64,000 nucleotides of DNA from Rheum nobile (taxonomy: Eukaryota; Streptophyta; Magnoliopsida; Caryophyllales; Polygonaceae), in assembly GCA_027886185.1 (NCBI GenBank), contig WOAB01000719.1, positions 2,542,001 to 2,606,000 of the forward strand, read 5' to 3'. Positions 24,220 through 35,536 of the stretch are shown piece by piece. The translations under genes and the position numbers were made by a program. How positions within the stretch are numbered: position 1 is the stretch's first letter; the number at the start of each line of letters is the position of its first letter. Under the pieces are notes generated by a model. That model worked only from the letters and a program-made list of their open reading frames with translations, was not told where the DNA came from and searched no databases.

Positions 24220-24896
24220 TGTTGGGGTCGGAAAATCGACTACTCGTCCAATGGGCATCAACTGTCTGACGCAACCGTCGGACGCATCGGACCCGTCAGA
24301 CGCATCGGACGTGAGTCATGCGACCGTCGCCTGATTCCTGGACGCAGCGGACCAGCGAGATTTTCTCCTTTATTATAACAACTCCGAGATCTCCAATGGC
24401 TATATGCATTATTTCAGCCATCAAGGAAGGAATCAACCATCTTTAAGAGAGGATCAAGGCTAATAAAGAGGAGATCAAGCGTAATTAATGCAGAATCAAT
24501 GAGAGATCAAGAGCATTTAAGGAGAGATCAAGAGCGTTTAGGGAGGGATCAAGCAAGTATAAATAAGGCTCTAGGAGAAGCCTCAAAGGACACTCTACGA
24601 CATTCTACAACACTTCATTCTACTGCAACCACTTGTACTCTCATCATCAAAACTCTCATTTTTATATATTCTATCTTGTCCAACGTTGTTTAGTCCGACC
24701 GACGCTTGTAGTCTGGTCCGACCATCTCGTCTTCTTCGACTATTCATGTTGTAACCTTCTTCTTCCTCTCTTGCATCACAAAAACTACCATTTGTAATCA
24801 CTTATTATCATCAAACGGAGTAGATTTATCACTCTAACTATTGTTACCCCTCAAATCAATGGAAAGAGATCGATTGGTCATTTTCCGTCCAAAACA
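24220..24896 (+). repeat. 3' LTR of the gag-only retrotransposon
   Basis: 677 bp, the same length as the 5' LTR, with a handful of mostly transition differences (for example in the CGTCGTCTG/CGTCGCCTG region). It ends CCAAAACA and is followed by the GATAG duplication. Confidence 0.93.
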
Positions 24897-25098
24897 GATA
24901 GTATTTTAGTTGAGTATCATAGACAATAAAAAAATAAAAATGTCAGAAAATGGGTGTGAATCAAGAAATGGGTATCAAACAGGTGATACTCCTTTGTGAT
25001 ATTTGCATTGATTTTTCAAAATTTTTTGACATGATATTTTCTTTTTCTTTTTTAAAAACCTTATGGTACCTTCAATACCATTAATAAAGATGGTCTAA

Positions 25099-26639
25099 CA
25101 AACCCGTGGCCCCACCAAGCATATCGGCCTTGTCTATTTCGCAAACACGTGTGACGTCGAGAAATATGTTGGACCGCCACGTCATACCAAATTGTGGGGC
25201 TGCCTGAAATCCCGGGAGGCAGTAGGCCCCCCACATCTCTAGCTAATCTTTTTCTTGTTCCACGTGGAACATATTCGTCAAAGTGTTAAAACTGGAGACG
25301 TCAAAAGAGCAACTAGAAATAGTTGCAAAAGAAGTCGGCAACGACATTGACATTTTTGAGTTGGGTGATGCTAAATACATACAAGTTTGTACTATTTGTA
25401 TGCAAGAGGGCACAAATACGCTTACCAAGGGGACATGCATAGTATTTTTGTGCCTAAGCTAAATGCGTGCCTTTAGAATACCCGAAAAATATGCGGTTTG
25501 GCATGCGTAAAAGACTCCTACTCACCCTCTACGCGTGCCTATATTTATTTTTAAAAAAAACATGCATCCTCTACATGTTGCTATATTAAAATAATTTTTT
25601 TTATCTTGTATTATTTAAATAAAAAATATTTTTTAATATAGACACACATCGAATTAAAAAATTTAAAAAATCATAAAAAAATCAAAAAATGTAAAACTTG
25701 TTTAAAATTCAAAATAAAATTTAAAATTTATTGAAAATGTTGTTTGGTTATATATGAAATCTGTAATGAGAAATGAAATCATATTTTTATATTATAAATA
25801 TAAATTTCATGCTTTAAACATTTATATACTTGTTATTTTTGAAATTGAATTAGAAAAATCGAACACAATTCACAAATTCGATAAAAATATGAACATATCT
25901 TTAGTTTTTTTGCAAGCCCACACACTAACATCACATGTTCACATCCAAATATGTAATCATAAAAAGCCTCGATCAATTCAAAAACTTACAGAAGCTAACA
26001 CAAATGTTTGACATATATATAAGATTATTTGACACATAACTCAAAAAATTCTTACAATCACCACAAAAAAACAGACATCCAACGAACCTCTACACGATTC
26101 TCCAGCTCAAAGAATAACCTTTTTTCTACTCATCATTTAGGCAATTGTAGAAAACAATATCCAACTCATTTGAATGGGTAAATCAATTTGCAACATAAAT
26201 ATGAACACAAAAAACAAGTAATTGTAAAAAACAACCACCGAATAAGTATACAAAAATACTGTCCCACACTCTACAGGTCTAGAGTCAAAATTTAGAAGTC
26301 AGATTTTAGAAGGCAAATGGTGATAAAATGATTAATTGAGCATAATTTGTGATTATTATCGGAAGAGAAGACTATATAAGCATAGCTAAGTGATGTTTAA
26401 AAATAGGCATTTGTGTGCTTATTTCATTTCCTAGTTTTACAATCACCACTATAACAAGCAAGAAAATGGGTTTTTAGGTGATTCTTTAGGAGTTTATCTT
26501 TAGGATGGGTTAGGACTTAGGACACTTTCATGAAAATATATAACCATAATTATCGATGTCTAAAATTGCAGCCCTTAACAATTGCATTTCCAAGATATCA
26601 TGGACTTCCAGAATTTCAAATTTTAAACAAGATTTTTTA
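25099..26639. other. Gene-free AT-rich DNA
   Basis: A GC-richer patch at 25100-25240 and long AT-rich tracts are present. The ORFs at 25243-25440 and 25754-26011 show no domain. At 26447 a CACTATAACAAG sequence resembles a CACTA end, but there is no partner. Confidence 0.45.
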
Positions 26640-27550
26640 AAGCCGTTGCTATTTAGCGCCCCGGATAAATTGCTTTTTAGTGTCCTAGGCCGTCCGTCAT
26701 GGACGAATATGACCCGTTCGTGACGGACGAAGCGTACGCATCCGTCACGGACGGAGTTGCTTTATAAAACTGCGACACGATTTCGGAATCACCATAACTT
26801 TTGATTCTCTGGTCCAAACGTGCTGAAATTTGGAGGTCTTATAGTTGACATCTTGATCTTTAATATGACGTTGGAATCACTCAATTCGGAGTTACTTAGA
26901 AAAAGTTATACTTCTCCAAAGATGGGACAAAAAATAGAAATCTCTTAAGCGCCAAGGCGAGTAGGATTACAATAGCATTGCAATCATGGATCACAATAGA
27001 ATTACAATGTACGAGTACAATAGCATTTAAGTCGGCTTGCGACCTCGTCTCTTTCTTGTGGAAGAAGGTTCAAACACCATCAGCTGAGAAACAAATGGAT
27101 CATACAGACAAGCAGCAGAGGAATCATGTGCATGCTCCCACATGACAAATATTGGAGGCAATGGTGACGCCTCTGATAGGGTCATCTACAAAAGAATGGA
27201 GAACGTACTCAGTTGCCTAGTTCATGGGTTCAAATAATAAATATAAAATAATTAAATGATTGTTGGTTGATCCCGTATAGGGAAAGACTCGTGTCAGCTT
27301 GGACAGATACTATTTTCACGCTTGGATTGTCCAATCTGTATTCACTGTATTTGCTAAATTTTCACTGCATTTTGTTCTCTGCATTCTCTGTCCGTCACGT
27401 ATGGTTTATGTCCACAGGTGAATGACGAAGGTGTTTCATACATCATGTGTGGATCCACACGTGACGGATGACAGTGTTTCGTCCATCACGTATGAATTCC
27501 ATCCATATGTGACGGACAATTTATGCAGAAAACAGATTGCTTGCGTATGA
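26640..27550 (+). mobile_element. Internally deleted MULE relic with a transposase fragment
   Basis: The left part (about 26645-26700, ATTGCTTTTTAGTGTCC) parallels the left end of the MULE at 59641 (ATTGCTTTTCAGCGC). It is followed by palindromic CCGTCACGGACGG-type repeats (26690-26760) that recur at 27385-27520. At about 27250-27330 the reading CWLIPYRERLVSAWTD corresponds closely to NWLDPYKERIVSVWTD in the transposase at 63355-63405. This is therefore a shrunken relative: terminal arrays plus a sliver of transposase. The right terminus is not resolved. Confidence 0.65.
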
Positions 27551-27569
27551 TCAAACTTTATACTCTTTT

Positions 27570-29909
27570 GTACTAAACTATAGGGGTTAGCTCTTTGTTT
27601 CCCCCTAACATTTTGACAATATAATATGATTGACGAGAAGAAATTGACAAATTTGAAACCATTAACTTTCACTTAAATTTGTGCCTTGTATCATAAATGG
27701 TAAATATAATGTCATTTTAGTGTTATTTGTCGCTCAAACTCTTAAATCTATGTTTAATTTTCGCTCAAAGGTGTGCCTTGTATCGTAAATGTTAAATAGT
27801 ATGTCTTTTTTGTGTTATTTGTAGCCCAAACTCTTTACTATTTGATTCCCCCAATATTTGACAATATAAGATGATTTATGGAATGAAATTCAAGATTTAA
27901 AACTCACAACATTCGCTCAAACTTGTGCCTTGTGTCGTAAATGGTAAACCGTATGTGTTTTTAGTGTTGTTTGTCACCCAAACTCTTAGCTCTTTGTTTC
28001 CCCCAATAATTTGACAATATAAGATGATTCACGGAAAGAAATTGACAAAGTTTGAAACTCATAACTTTCGCACAAAATTATGCGTTGCGTCGTAAATGGT
28101 ATATCATAGGTGTTTTTAGTGTTGTTTATCGCACAATTTCTTAGTTATTTGTTTCCCTTAATATTTTGACGATATAAGATGATCCACGGAAAGAAATTGA
28201 CAAAATTTAAAACTCATAATTCTCGCTCAAAGTTGTACCTGTGTCGTAAATGGTAAATCGTAGTTATTTAAGTGTTGTTTGTTACCCAAAATCTCAGCTC
28301 TTTGTTTCCCCCAACATTTTGACTCATAAGATGATTCACGGAAAGAAATTGACAAAATTTATAACTTGTGACTTTCGCTCAAAGTTGTGCCTTATGTCGT
28401 AAATGTTAAATCGTAGGTGTTTTTAGTGTTGTTTTTCGCCCATTATTAGCTCTTTGTTTCCCCACAATATTTTGACAATATAAGATGATTCATGGAAATA
28501 AATTGAAAAAATTTAAAACTCTTAACTTTCACACAAAGTTGTGCCTTGTATCGTAAATGATAAATAGTATGTATTTTTAATGTTGTTTGTCACACAAACT
28601 CTAAGCTCATTGTTTCCCCCCAATACTTTTGCTCAAAGTTGTGCCTTGTGTCGTAAATGGTAAATCGTAGGTGTTGTTTGTCGCACAAACTCTAAGCTCA
28701 TTGTTTCCCCCCAATATTTTGACAATATAAGATGATTTACATAAAGAAATGACAAAATTTAAAACTCATAACTTTCGCTCAAAGTGGTGTCTTGTGTTGT
28801 AAATGGTAAATTGTATGTGTTTTTAGTGTTGTTTGTCACCCAATCACTTAGCTCTATGTTCCCCCTAATTTTATTGACAATATAAGATGATTCATGGAAA
28901 GAAATTGATATAATTTGAAACTCTTATCTTTCGCTCAAAGTTGTGCCTTGTATCGTAATTTGTAAATAATAAGTCTTTTTAGTGTTATTTGTAGCCCAAA
29001 CTCTTAACTATTTGTTTCCCCCAATATTTTGACAATATAAGATGATTCAGGAAAACAAATTGACAAAATTTAAAACTCTAAACTTTCGCTCAAAGTTATG
29101 CCTTGTATCGTAAGTGGTAAATAGTACGTATTTTTAGGGTTGTGTGTCGCACAAACTCTTAGATCTATGTTACCCCCCCCCCCCCCCCCCAATATTTTGA
29201 CAATATAAGATGATGCACGAAATGAAATTGACAAAATTTAAAACTTATAACTTTTACTCAAAGTTGAGCCTTGTGTCATAAATGCTAAATCATAGATGTT
29301 ATAAGTGTTGTTTGTCAAGAAACGTACTCTTTTCTCTTTGTTTCCCCCCAATATTTTGACAATATAAGATGATTCACGGAAAGAAATTGACAAAATTTGA
29401 AACTCATAACTTTCGCTCAAACTTGTGCCTTGTGTCGTAAATGGTAAACCGTATGTGTTTTTATTGTTGTTTGTCACCCAAACTCTTATATCTTTGTTTC
29501 CCCCAATATTTTGACAATATAAGATGATTCACGAAAAGAAATTGACAAAATTTGAAACTCATAACTTTCGCAGAAAATTGTGCCTTGCGTCGTAAATGGT
29601 ATATCGTAGGTGTTTTTAGTGTTGTTTATCACACAATTTCTTAGTTATATTTTTCCTTAATATTTTGACGATATAAGATGATCCACGGAAAGAAAATTGA
29701 CAAAATTTAAAACTCATAATTCTCGCTCAAAATTGTACATTTGTCGTAAATGGTAAATCGTAGGTATTTAAGTGTTGTTTGTTACCCAAAATCTTAGCTC
29801 TTTGTTTCCCCCAACATTTTGACTCATAAGATGATTCACATAAAGAAATTGACAAAATTTAGAACTTGTGACTTTCGCTCAAAGTTGTGTCTCGTGTCGT
29901 AAATGGAAC
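27570..29909. repeat. Tandem array of ~155-bp monomers (block A)
   Basis: About 15 monomers of roughly 150-160 bp each contain TTGACAATATAAGATGATTC, then GAAAGAAATTGACAAAATTT, AACTTTCGCTCAAAGTTGTG, GTCGTAAATGG and TTTTTAGTGTTGTTTGTC. Phased TGACAATATAAGATG copies lie near 27861, 28012, 28472, 28720, 28877, 29032, 29199, 29357 and 29512. Monomers vary by substitutions and a few truncations. It contains a 23-bp C tract at about 29167-29189. This is satellite-like and non-coding; ORFs over it are chance. Confidence 0.92.
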
Positions 29910-30254
29910 ATTCACTACTACAGAAAAGGGATAAGAAAGCGGTCAATAACCGCTACATTTAGTCTAAAAACCGCTTCATATTATATATTGCAGCGCTTTT
30001 CAACCGCTTCATCTGCTCGCGTTGCATTAGGTCTAATGAAGCGGTTTTTATGAGCTAATGCAGCGGTTTAAGCTATTGATGATAAACCGCTTCATTAGGA
30101 ACAAAAAACCGCTGACTTGGAATCTAATGAAGCGGTTTACTACCACCTCTATTGTAGCTGTATTTTACCTATTGCAGTGGTTTTATAAATAAATTGCAGC
30201 GGTTTTTAAATCTATTGCAGCGGTTTACAATTTCTATTTTTTACTCTTACTTAT

Positions 30255-33174
30255 TGATGTGACCATGTCCGATGGAAAGACCACAAATTGTTGTCAAGGA
30301 TCGCTTGAATGCGTATTGGGGCGAACAACTCGTTGGGAGGGACTGAAGTGGGTGTTCGGTGGACTGTGGGGGCGCAACGGAAGGATGACCGGCGACTGTG
30401 GTGGTGGTGCGGTGGCGACGGAGGAGGCAACGAACAGTGGTGGTGAGGGGGCGGCGGCCGAGAGGGTGAAGGTGGATGGAGGCAGCCGTGAAGAACTAGG
30501 GTTAGGGTTTGTGGAGTGTTGGTTGCAGATAGTGATGGATAGATATGGGTAACCTAATTAACGCGCCAGGATAGTTCGACTAGGAACGCGTTAATTTTGT
30601 GACGTCAGGGCCCGGGTTTTCAGGAGATTACTCGACTAGAAAAGCAAAGCCCTATTTCGACGTAGGGAATAATGAATACAATGAAGGCTATTTAAAGCCA
30701 TAAGGCTCAACCAAGAACCCTAATGGGCTTGGGCCGAAAACATACTAATGGGCTAGCCTTCTCTAGCAAGAGAAAGGCACACGCCCGAAATAGAAAGTAC
30801 GGAAATGGAAATACTAAAAAGGAAACATGCTAAAACGGGAAATAACATAAAATAGACTAAACTAGACTAAGTCTTAAAACCAAGGAGGATGCCACGGTCT
30901 TAGTCGTCTTGGGCTCGTCGCTACCCGGCTTGAGTCGAGGCCGGAACACATCATTCTCCCTCCCTTAGAATCGAAGCGTCCCCGCTTCGAACTAGGTGGA
31001 GCCAGGGAGAGTAGACGCTCAACGGTCAGAGGTAAAGTGGCGTCGGGCGCGGGACCAACTCTTAGAACCTCAAAGATGAGAAAGTATGGCTCGGGTCCAG
31101 GAGCGGTCATAGCGTCGGGTGCCTTGGAGAATATCGCACGGAAGCCCGGGTCTGGAGTAGGCGTAATGGATACGTCGGGCTTGCACACGGGCAGGGGAGC
31201 ACTGGGCATGGCGGTAGGCGCGGCGACAGCCGGCGCGATGGAGCATGGGGTCGCAGCGACGGCCACGGCTGTGGGCGTGGCGATATATGGCGTGATGGAG
31301 CACGAGCTCACAGTGACGGGCCCGAGTGTGGGTGCGCTGCATGTCGGACTCGCGGCAATGGGCACACCAACGGGCCCGCTGAAAGGCGGCGCAGCAGGGT
31401 GCGTGACCGTGGGTTGCGGTGCGACTGGGCACGCGGGTAGGCACGTGTCAAGTGCCCAGTCGGGAGGCGCGGGTGCGTGCACTGGTGTGGACCTACGCGG
31501 AGCGGGCACGCTACGCGTCGTCATGGGTGTGCATGGGCGCGATTGCGGCATCGCGGGTGCGTAGTTGAAGCCGTCGTCGGGGTCGTAGGCACTGCGCCGG
31601 GGCGGGTCACGACGGTGCCGAGGCGGGGAGTCGTAGACGCGGCGCCGAGGCGGTAGGTCGTATGAGCGGTAGACGTCGTAGACTTGGCGCCGAGGAGGGG
31701 GCGCACGTGGCACGGCGCGGTCATGGTGGCGGTGAGGAAATAGGCGATCCAACACGAGCTCATGGCGAGCTCGCAAGATCGGGTCGTATGGGGACGGAAC
31801 CCAGTTCGGGTGCGACCGGTTGTAGGGCCGGTCCGAATCAGAGTCGTAGTCGTCCCACTCGTCGTCGTCGTAGAGTCACGTGGAGCGCATGTGATAAGCC
31901 ATAGGGTGGGCTCGGCCAAGGCTTAGGCGTGGGCCATGGTCTGGGTTCGGCTGGGCTCAGACGCGGGTCAGGTAGGGGGTGGATAAAGTTGGTTGGGGAA
32001 GGCAATGAGGTAGATTTGGAAAGATATGGATAGATATTCGGTTAAGGAAAGATCTTATTGGGTAAGGATATGGCCGAGATCTTTGGGATTCGGATAAGGC
32101 AAGTGCGGATTAGGTGGGATTTTGGATAAGGAAAAGGGAAGGGGGCCGAACTAGGGCTTCACGAAGGGGCGGCGGCTAGGGTTTTGGCAGCGGAGAAGGG
32201 TGCGTAATTTGGCCTTTTGAGGGGTTAAACGATGTCCGTTTTGGGCGAATTTTATATGCCCGGACTCGTATCGAGATTATATATAGGGTTATGGAAGAAA
32301 ATTTAGGAAAACAGAAAAAAAAATTGGGCGAATTCTGGACAGAAGTCGAGTTCGGTTTTTGGTTCATAGAACAAGATCTAGGTTTTTTTTTTATGCAGGA
32401 AGGGATATACGGAAAGAAGAGTGATTGCAGAAAGAGTTGGAACGACTTACGCGATTCGGAGGCTCTGATGCCAGTTGATGTGACCTTGTCCGATGGAAAG
32501 ACCACAAATTGTTGTCAAGGATCGCTTGAATGCGTATTGGGGCGAACAACTCGTCGGGAGGGACTGAAGTGGGTGTTCGGTGGACTGTGGGGGCGCAGCG
32601 GAAGGATGACCGGCGGCTGTGGTGGTGGTGCGGTGGCGACGGAGGAGGCAGTGAACAGTGGTGGTGAGGGGGCGGCGGCCGAGAGGGTGAAGGTGGATGG
32701 AGGCAGCCGTGAAGAACTAGGGTTAGGGTTTGTGGAGTGTTGGTTGCGGATAGTGATGGATAGATGTGGGTAACCTAATTAACGCGCCAGGATAGTTCGA
32801 CTAGGAACGCGTTAATTTTGTGACGTCAGGGCCCGAGTTTTCAGGAGATTACTCGACTGGAAAAGCAAAGCTCTATTTCGACGTAGGGAATAATGAATAC
32901 AATGAAGGCTATTTAAAGCCATAAGGCTCGACCAAGAACCCTAATGGGCTTGGGCCGAAAACATACTAATGGGCTAGCCTTCTCTAGCAAGAGAAAGGCA
33001 CACGTCCGAAATAGAAAGTACGGAAATAGAAATACTAAAAAGGAAACATGCTAAAACGGGAAATAACATAAAATAGACTAAACTAGACTAAGTCTTAAAA
33101 CCAAGGAGGACGCCACGGTCTTAGTCGTCTTGGGCTCGTCGCTACCCGGCTTGACTCGAGCCAGGAACACATCA
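30255..33174 (-). mobile_element. Non-autonomous LTR retrotransposon copy 1, 2920 bp, with 5-bp TSD
   Basis: Two 699-bp LTRs (30255-30953 and 32476-33174) begin TGATGTGACC and end GGAACACATCA. CTTAT flanks both sides (30250-30254 and 33175-33179). The PBS lies beside the right LTR on minus (TGGCATCAGAGCC, matching the initiator-Met tRNA type TGGTATCAGAGC), so the element reads right to left. It encodes only a gag-like protein and no pol. By eye the LTRs differ at about 17-19 positions, mostly transitions. It inserted into CACTA subterminal DNA. A related truncated copy sits at 43007-44813. Confidence 0.93.
30874..31902 (-). pseudogene. Gag-like protein of the non-autonomous LTR family (copy 1)
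   Basis: The reading starts at the ATG at 31900-31902 (MAYHMRST), meets a TGA at 31876-31878, then is open to 30874. It is Arg/Pro/Tyr-rich at the N-terminus, with repeated PPRR-V-YD motifs, followed by a long Ala/Pro/Thr-rich middle. A C-terminal block contains VSITPTPDPGF, SKAPDA and LIFEVLRVG. That block is conserved with the second copy (VSITPTPDSGF at about 43170). I do not recognise a named domain. Its place between PBS and 3' LTR, and the lack of any pol, suggest a gag-derived structural protein. The last part reads into the 3' LTR. The early TGA suggests decay. Confidence 0.6.
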
Positions 33175-33220
33175 CTTATCTTTTGAAGCGGTTTTGATGC
33201 CTATTGCAGCGGTCTTCTTA

Positions 33221-34203
33221 CATTTTTAGAATTGTTTTTGGAGAGGTTTTCTATATTTGTGGATATATATATCTGTAATTGTTTTTTGTGAAATATATAT
33301 ATATATATATATATATATATTTCTTGTTCACAAAGAAGAAATAAATAATGCCATCAAGTGATAATCTTCATTCATTAAACAAGAAACTTATGCTAACAAA
33401 ATTCCAAGTTCACAGCTTGCCCAATTGTTTTATACTTAATACCAAGTCCTATTGTTCTAACATACCTAAGTGCTAGCTAGGGCTGTAAATATAGAGCAAT
33501 CAATCCTATATAACTAATGCTCATATCTTCTTGATTGTCCACTGAAATCAAAACCCTGCAAAAAAAAAACTAATGTTAAATTAATTCAAACAATGCAAAA
33601 GGAAGTAACAATAATGTACTAGCGAGCAAAAACAAATACTACTCATAACATGGGAAATCTCACAAACAAAACCCACTTTCCTATTCCGAACCAAACTTGT
33701 GTCATCATCTATTGAGTATGACAGTGAATATAACTCAATTGCTCTTATGGGTGTTCACATCTTAACAGTAAAAAATGGTTCCTACTTGTAACAATTGACC
33801 GTGCACTGCAGAACAACTTGTTAAGGTAAAGAAGGAAACTTCATATAAGAAAGGAGTCAATTTGCATTTTGGGTGAAATGACATCAATCTAAGGGTGTTT
33901 AAGGTAAGGCATGGATTAAGTAGTTTTTTGTTGACTAGGTCTTATAATAAGCTAGTTGATAAGTCATGTTAAGGTAATTCATAGGGTGATAGCACGGTAA
34001 TAAGGATGCCCTTATAACGCATCATTGTCATGCAAAAAATTGCCTAAATCTGTAAAATAAAATCCCTTAAAGGCTGATGATAGTCTATCAATATCAGACA
34101 ACTTGTGTATAGCTATAAAATGTGTACACTTTAAACACGGGGAGTGTGACACTGACTTGGGAAGTATGAGGACGAGAAAAAGAAGAAGAAAAGAATACCT
34201 TAC
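33221..34203. other. Non-coding stretch with a (TA)n microsatellite
   Basis: A TA dinucleotide tract lies at about 33287-33321. The rest is AT-rich and may be downstream sequence of the captured kinase fragment. No gene is seen. Confidence 0.45.
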
Positions 34204-34556
34204 CAAATCAAGTAGATATTTAGCATCAAGGTTGTTGAATATAGAATTCCTTTGACTGTTAACCAACTCCAACATCAAAACTCCAAAGCTATAAACATCA
34301 ACCTTCATTGATAGATCTCCATATATTACATATTCAGGAGCCATATATCCACTGTAAATGTTCTTTATCAAATAATATGAGATAAAAAACCCAAGAAAAG
34401 AAAAGTGAGATAATAAATAGGATAGAAACAGGGAAAAAGACGTACTTGGTGCCAACAGCACGTGTGTTTACAAGTGATGCATCCTCAAGGAAGGGTCGGG
34501 CCATGCCAAAGTCCGCTACCTCTTTTCTACTGGGCTCTGCACTAAGATTGATCAAT
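34204..34556 (-). pseudogene. Captured fragment of a cysteine-rich receptor-like kinase (two exons)
   Basis: Exon a (about 34556-34446) encodes [18 protein letters not shown], the kinase DFG loop and activation segment, and ends at a GT donor. Exon b (34351-34204) encodes [20 protein letters not shown] and then [17 protein letters not shown] and LLDLV, the APE motif and subdomain IX of plant DUF26-type receptor kinases. The exons join in phase (GT-N-GYMAPEY), and both splice boundaries look intact. There is no ATP-binding lobe, catalytic loop HRD, membrane segment or extracellular domain nearby, so it is a fragment. The neighbours on the same strand are pieces of other genes, which points to transposon capture. 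Confidence 0.83.
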
Positions 34557-34754
34557 ATAACTATAACTTTCCAACAAACAGTAACTATATATATACACAA
34601 GTACACAGCTCAAACAACCATCAAAATCGAGTTCAAATTTAGTGCAAAATATACACAGTACCGGATGCGCAAAACCAAAAAAAAAAGCTAGATTAGTTTT
34701 TCATAGTAAATCAAGCAACAATTACATTATTTCTTCATACAAAGAGATGCTTAC

Positions 34755-34871
34755 CGAACTTCCTACTTTATCTTTCAAGAGAAGGTAATCATAAACTAGA
34801 CTCTGAATAATATATTTCACTGATTGACTAATCACACCTTTCTTAGGCCCCAACTTCTCAAGCTCCTTGAG
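34755..34871 (-). pseudogene. MND1: Captured single exon of MND1 (meiotic nuclear division protein 1)
   Basis: A 39-codon exon bounded by AG (34873-34872) and GTAAGC (34754-34749) contains LKELEKLGPKKGVISQSVK and LLLKDKVGSS. This is the winged-helix start of MND1, partner of HOP2 in meiotic recombination. Two acidic residues of the usual QSLVDDDL-type stretch appear as Tyr (QSLVYDYL), suggesting neutral drift. The other MND1 exons are absent from the flanks. Confidence 0.82.
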
Positions 34872-35157
34872 CTAAATGTCATCAGAAATGCTGAATCCCG
34901 TGACAGTTGCATGAGCAAATTAAGGTAAAAGAGATGCAAGCCATCTATAATGTATAATGAAAGCAACATTCATACTTCGTAGCTATGACACTATGTCTGA
35001 ACTAAACTATTCTGCTAGACTGATATTTCCAAGTAAGAAACACTTCAGTAAAGGACTAATTCCAAAATCAAATGATCCCATGCATTATATAGACAACATG
35101 CATTATATAGACATCAACAGTGACCGAACTAACACTAACACAGCATAAAAGGCACAC

Positions 35158-35233
35158 CTGAACAATCTGAGGATACCACTGACGGAGTTTGTCAAATGCA
35201 CTATCAATGTTTCTACTCCTGATTAGCTTCACG
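35158..35233 (-). pseudogene. Captured exon resembling a RanBPM/CTLH-CRA protein
   Basis: The minus-strand reading VKLIRSRNIDSAFDKLRQW continues YPQIVQ and ends at a GT (35157-35156). The pattern of a short helical LIR...NIDSA segment, then LRxWYPQIVQ, matches the CTLH region of plant RanBP9/RanBPM-like proteins. It is one exon only. Assignment rests on a short match, so it is less certain than the kinase and MND1 pieces. Confidence 0.55.
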
Positions 35234-35536
35234 GTTGGATAAAATCAAAGAGATATTGAAGGGGGAAAAGTTAGTACACAAAAAAAGGCAATGATAACCA
35301 TAAAAAGGAGAGGTACAATGCAATTATTTCACATGTTATATATGTGAAACTGAAAGTGCAAACACAAGAAAGTAAGAGGTTTTATGTCAAGGAACATATG
35401 GATATAAGATCTAATTATAAATGAAACTGAAAACTGTAACCAAGTATTAAAATATCTAAAAGCATAAACCATAATCACAGGAAATGCAGATAGCAGGATG
35501 CTTGAATCGTGGAGTGCACTATTGTAGGATCGTGAT
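35234..35536. other. Non-coding end of the captured-fragment segment
   Basis: AT-rich intron-like DNA without open blocks. It ends at GTGAT (35532-35536), directly against the Copia LTR, and those 5 bp may be one half of its target duplication. Confidence 0.4.

Larger units (their letters stand above)
21473..24896 (+). mobile_element. Gag-only LTR retrotransposon, 3424 bp, with 5-bp TSD
   Basis: Two 677-bp LTRs start TGTTGGGGTCG and end CCAAAACA. The element is flanked by GATAG at 21468-21472 and 24897-24901. Just after the left LTR lies a primer-binding-like stretch (TTTGGCGTCCACCGTGGGG). A G-rich purine tract (AATTTGGGGCAA) precedes the right LTR. Between them is only a gag-like gene and about 800 bp of non-coding DNA rich in TACATTTACA-like repeats (23580-24110). 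No protease, integrase, RT or RNase H is present, so it is non-autonomous. By eye the LTRs differ at roughly 10-14 sites, implying a young insertion. Confidence 0.94.
21455..25095. mobile_element. PIF/Harbinger-type MITE with TAA TSD, split by an LTR element
   Basis: The left end GAGCACCTTTAATGATA (21455) and the right end, read on minus, GACCATCTTTATTAATGG (25095) are imperfect terminal inverted repeats. Both are flanked by TAA (21452-21454 and 25096-25098), the TWA-type duplication of PIF/Harbinger elements. The LTR retrotransposon at 21473-24896 entered only 18 bp inside the left end. Removing it leaves a MITE of about 210 bp without coding capacity. Confidence 0.68.
29913..33220. mobile_element. 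CACTA (En/Spm) left terminus and subterminal repeats, interrupted
   Basis: CACTACTACAGAAAAGGG at 29913 is a typical CACTA terminal sequence. It is followed by a dense field of AACCGCTTCATTAG / CTAATGAAGCGGTTT and GCAGCGGTTT motifs (29940-30235), the subterminal transposase-binding type. The motif field resumes at 33183-33215 after the LTR element that split it. The insertion is in the ~155-bp array (preceding 3 bp ATT). I found no right terminus with CTGTAGTAGTG, so the element is truncated or its end was lost when the Copia segment arrived. Confidence 0.72.

Noticed and set aside
26447..26640. CACTATAACAAG as a CACTA left end
   Set aside because: No subterminal repeat field and no inverted partner were found; too short to support.
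29167..29189. 23-bp C homopolymer within the satellite array
   Set aside because: Probably a simple homopolymer expansion or sequencing artefact of the CCCCCAATATT monomer motif; no function claimed.
31037..31564. Plus-strand 175-codon ORF, Gly/Ala-rich
   Set aside because: It is the complement of the gag-like gene of the LTR element, whose PBS and LTR order show minus-strand coding.
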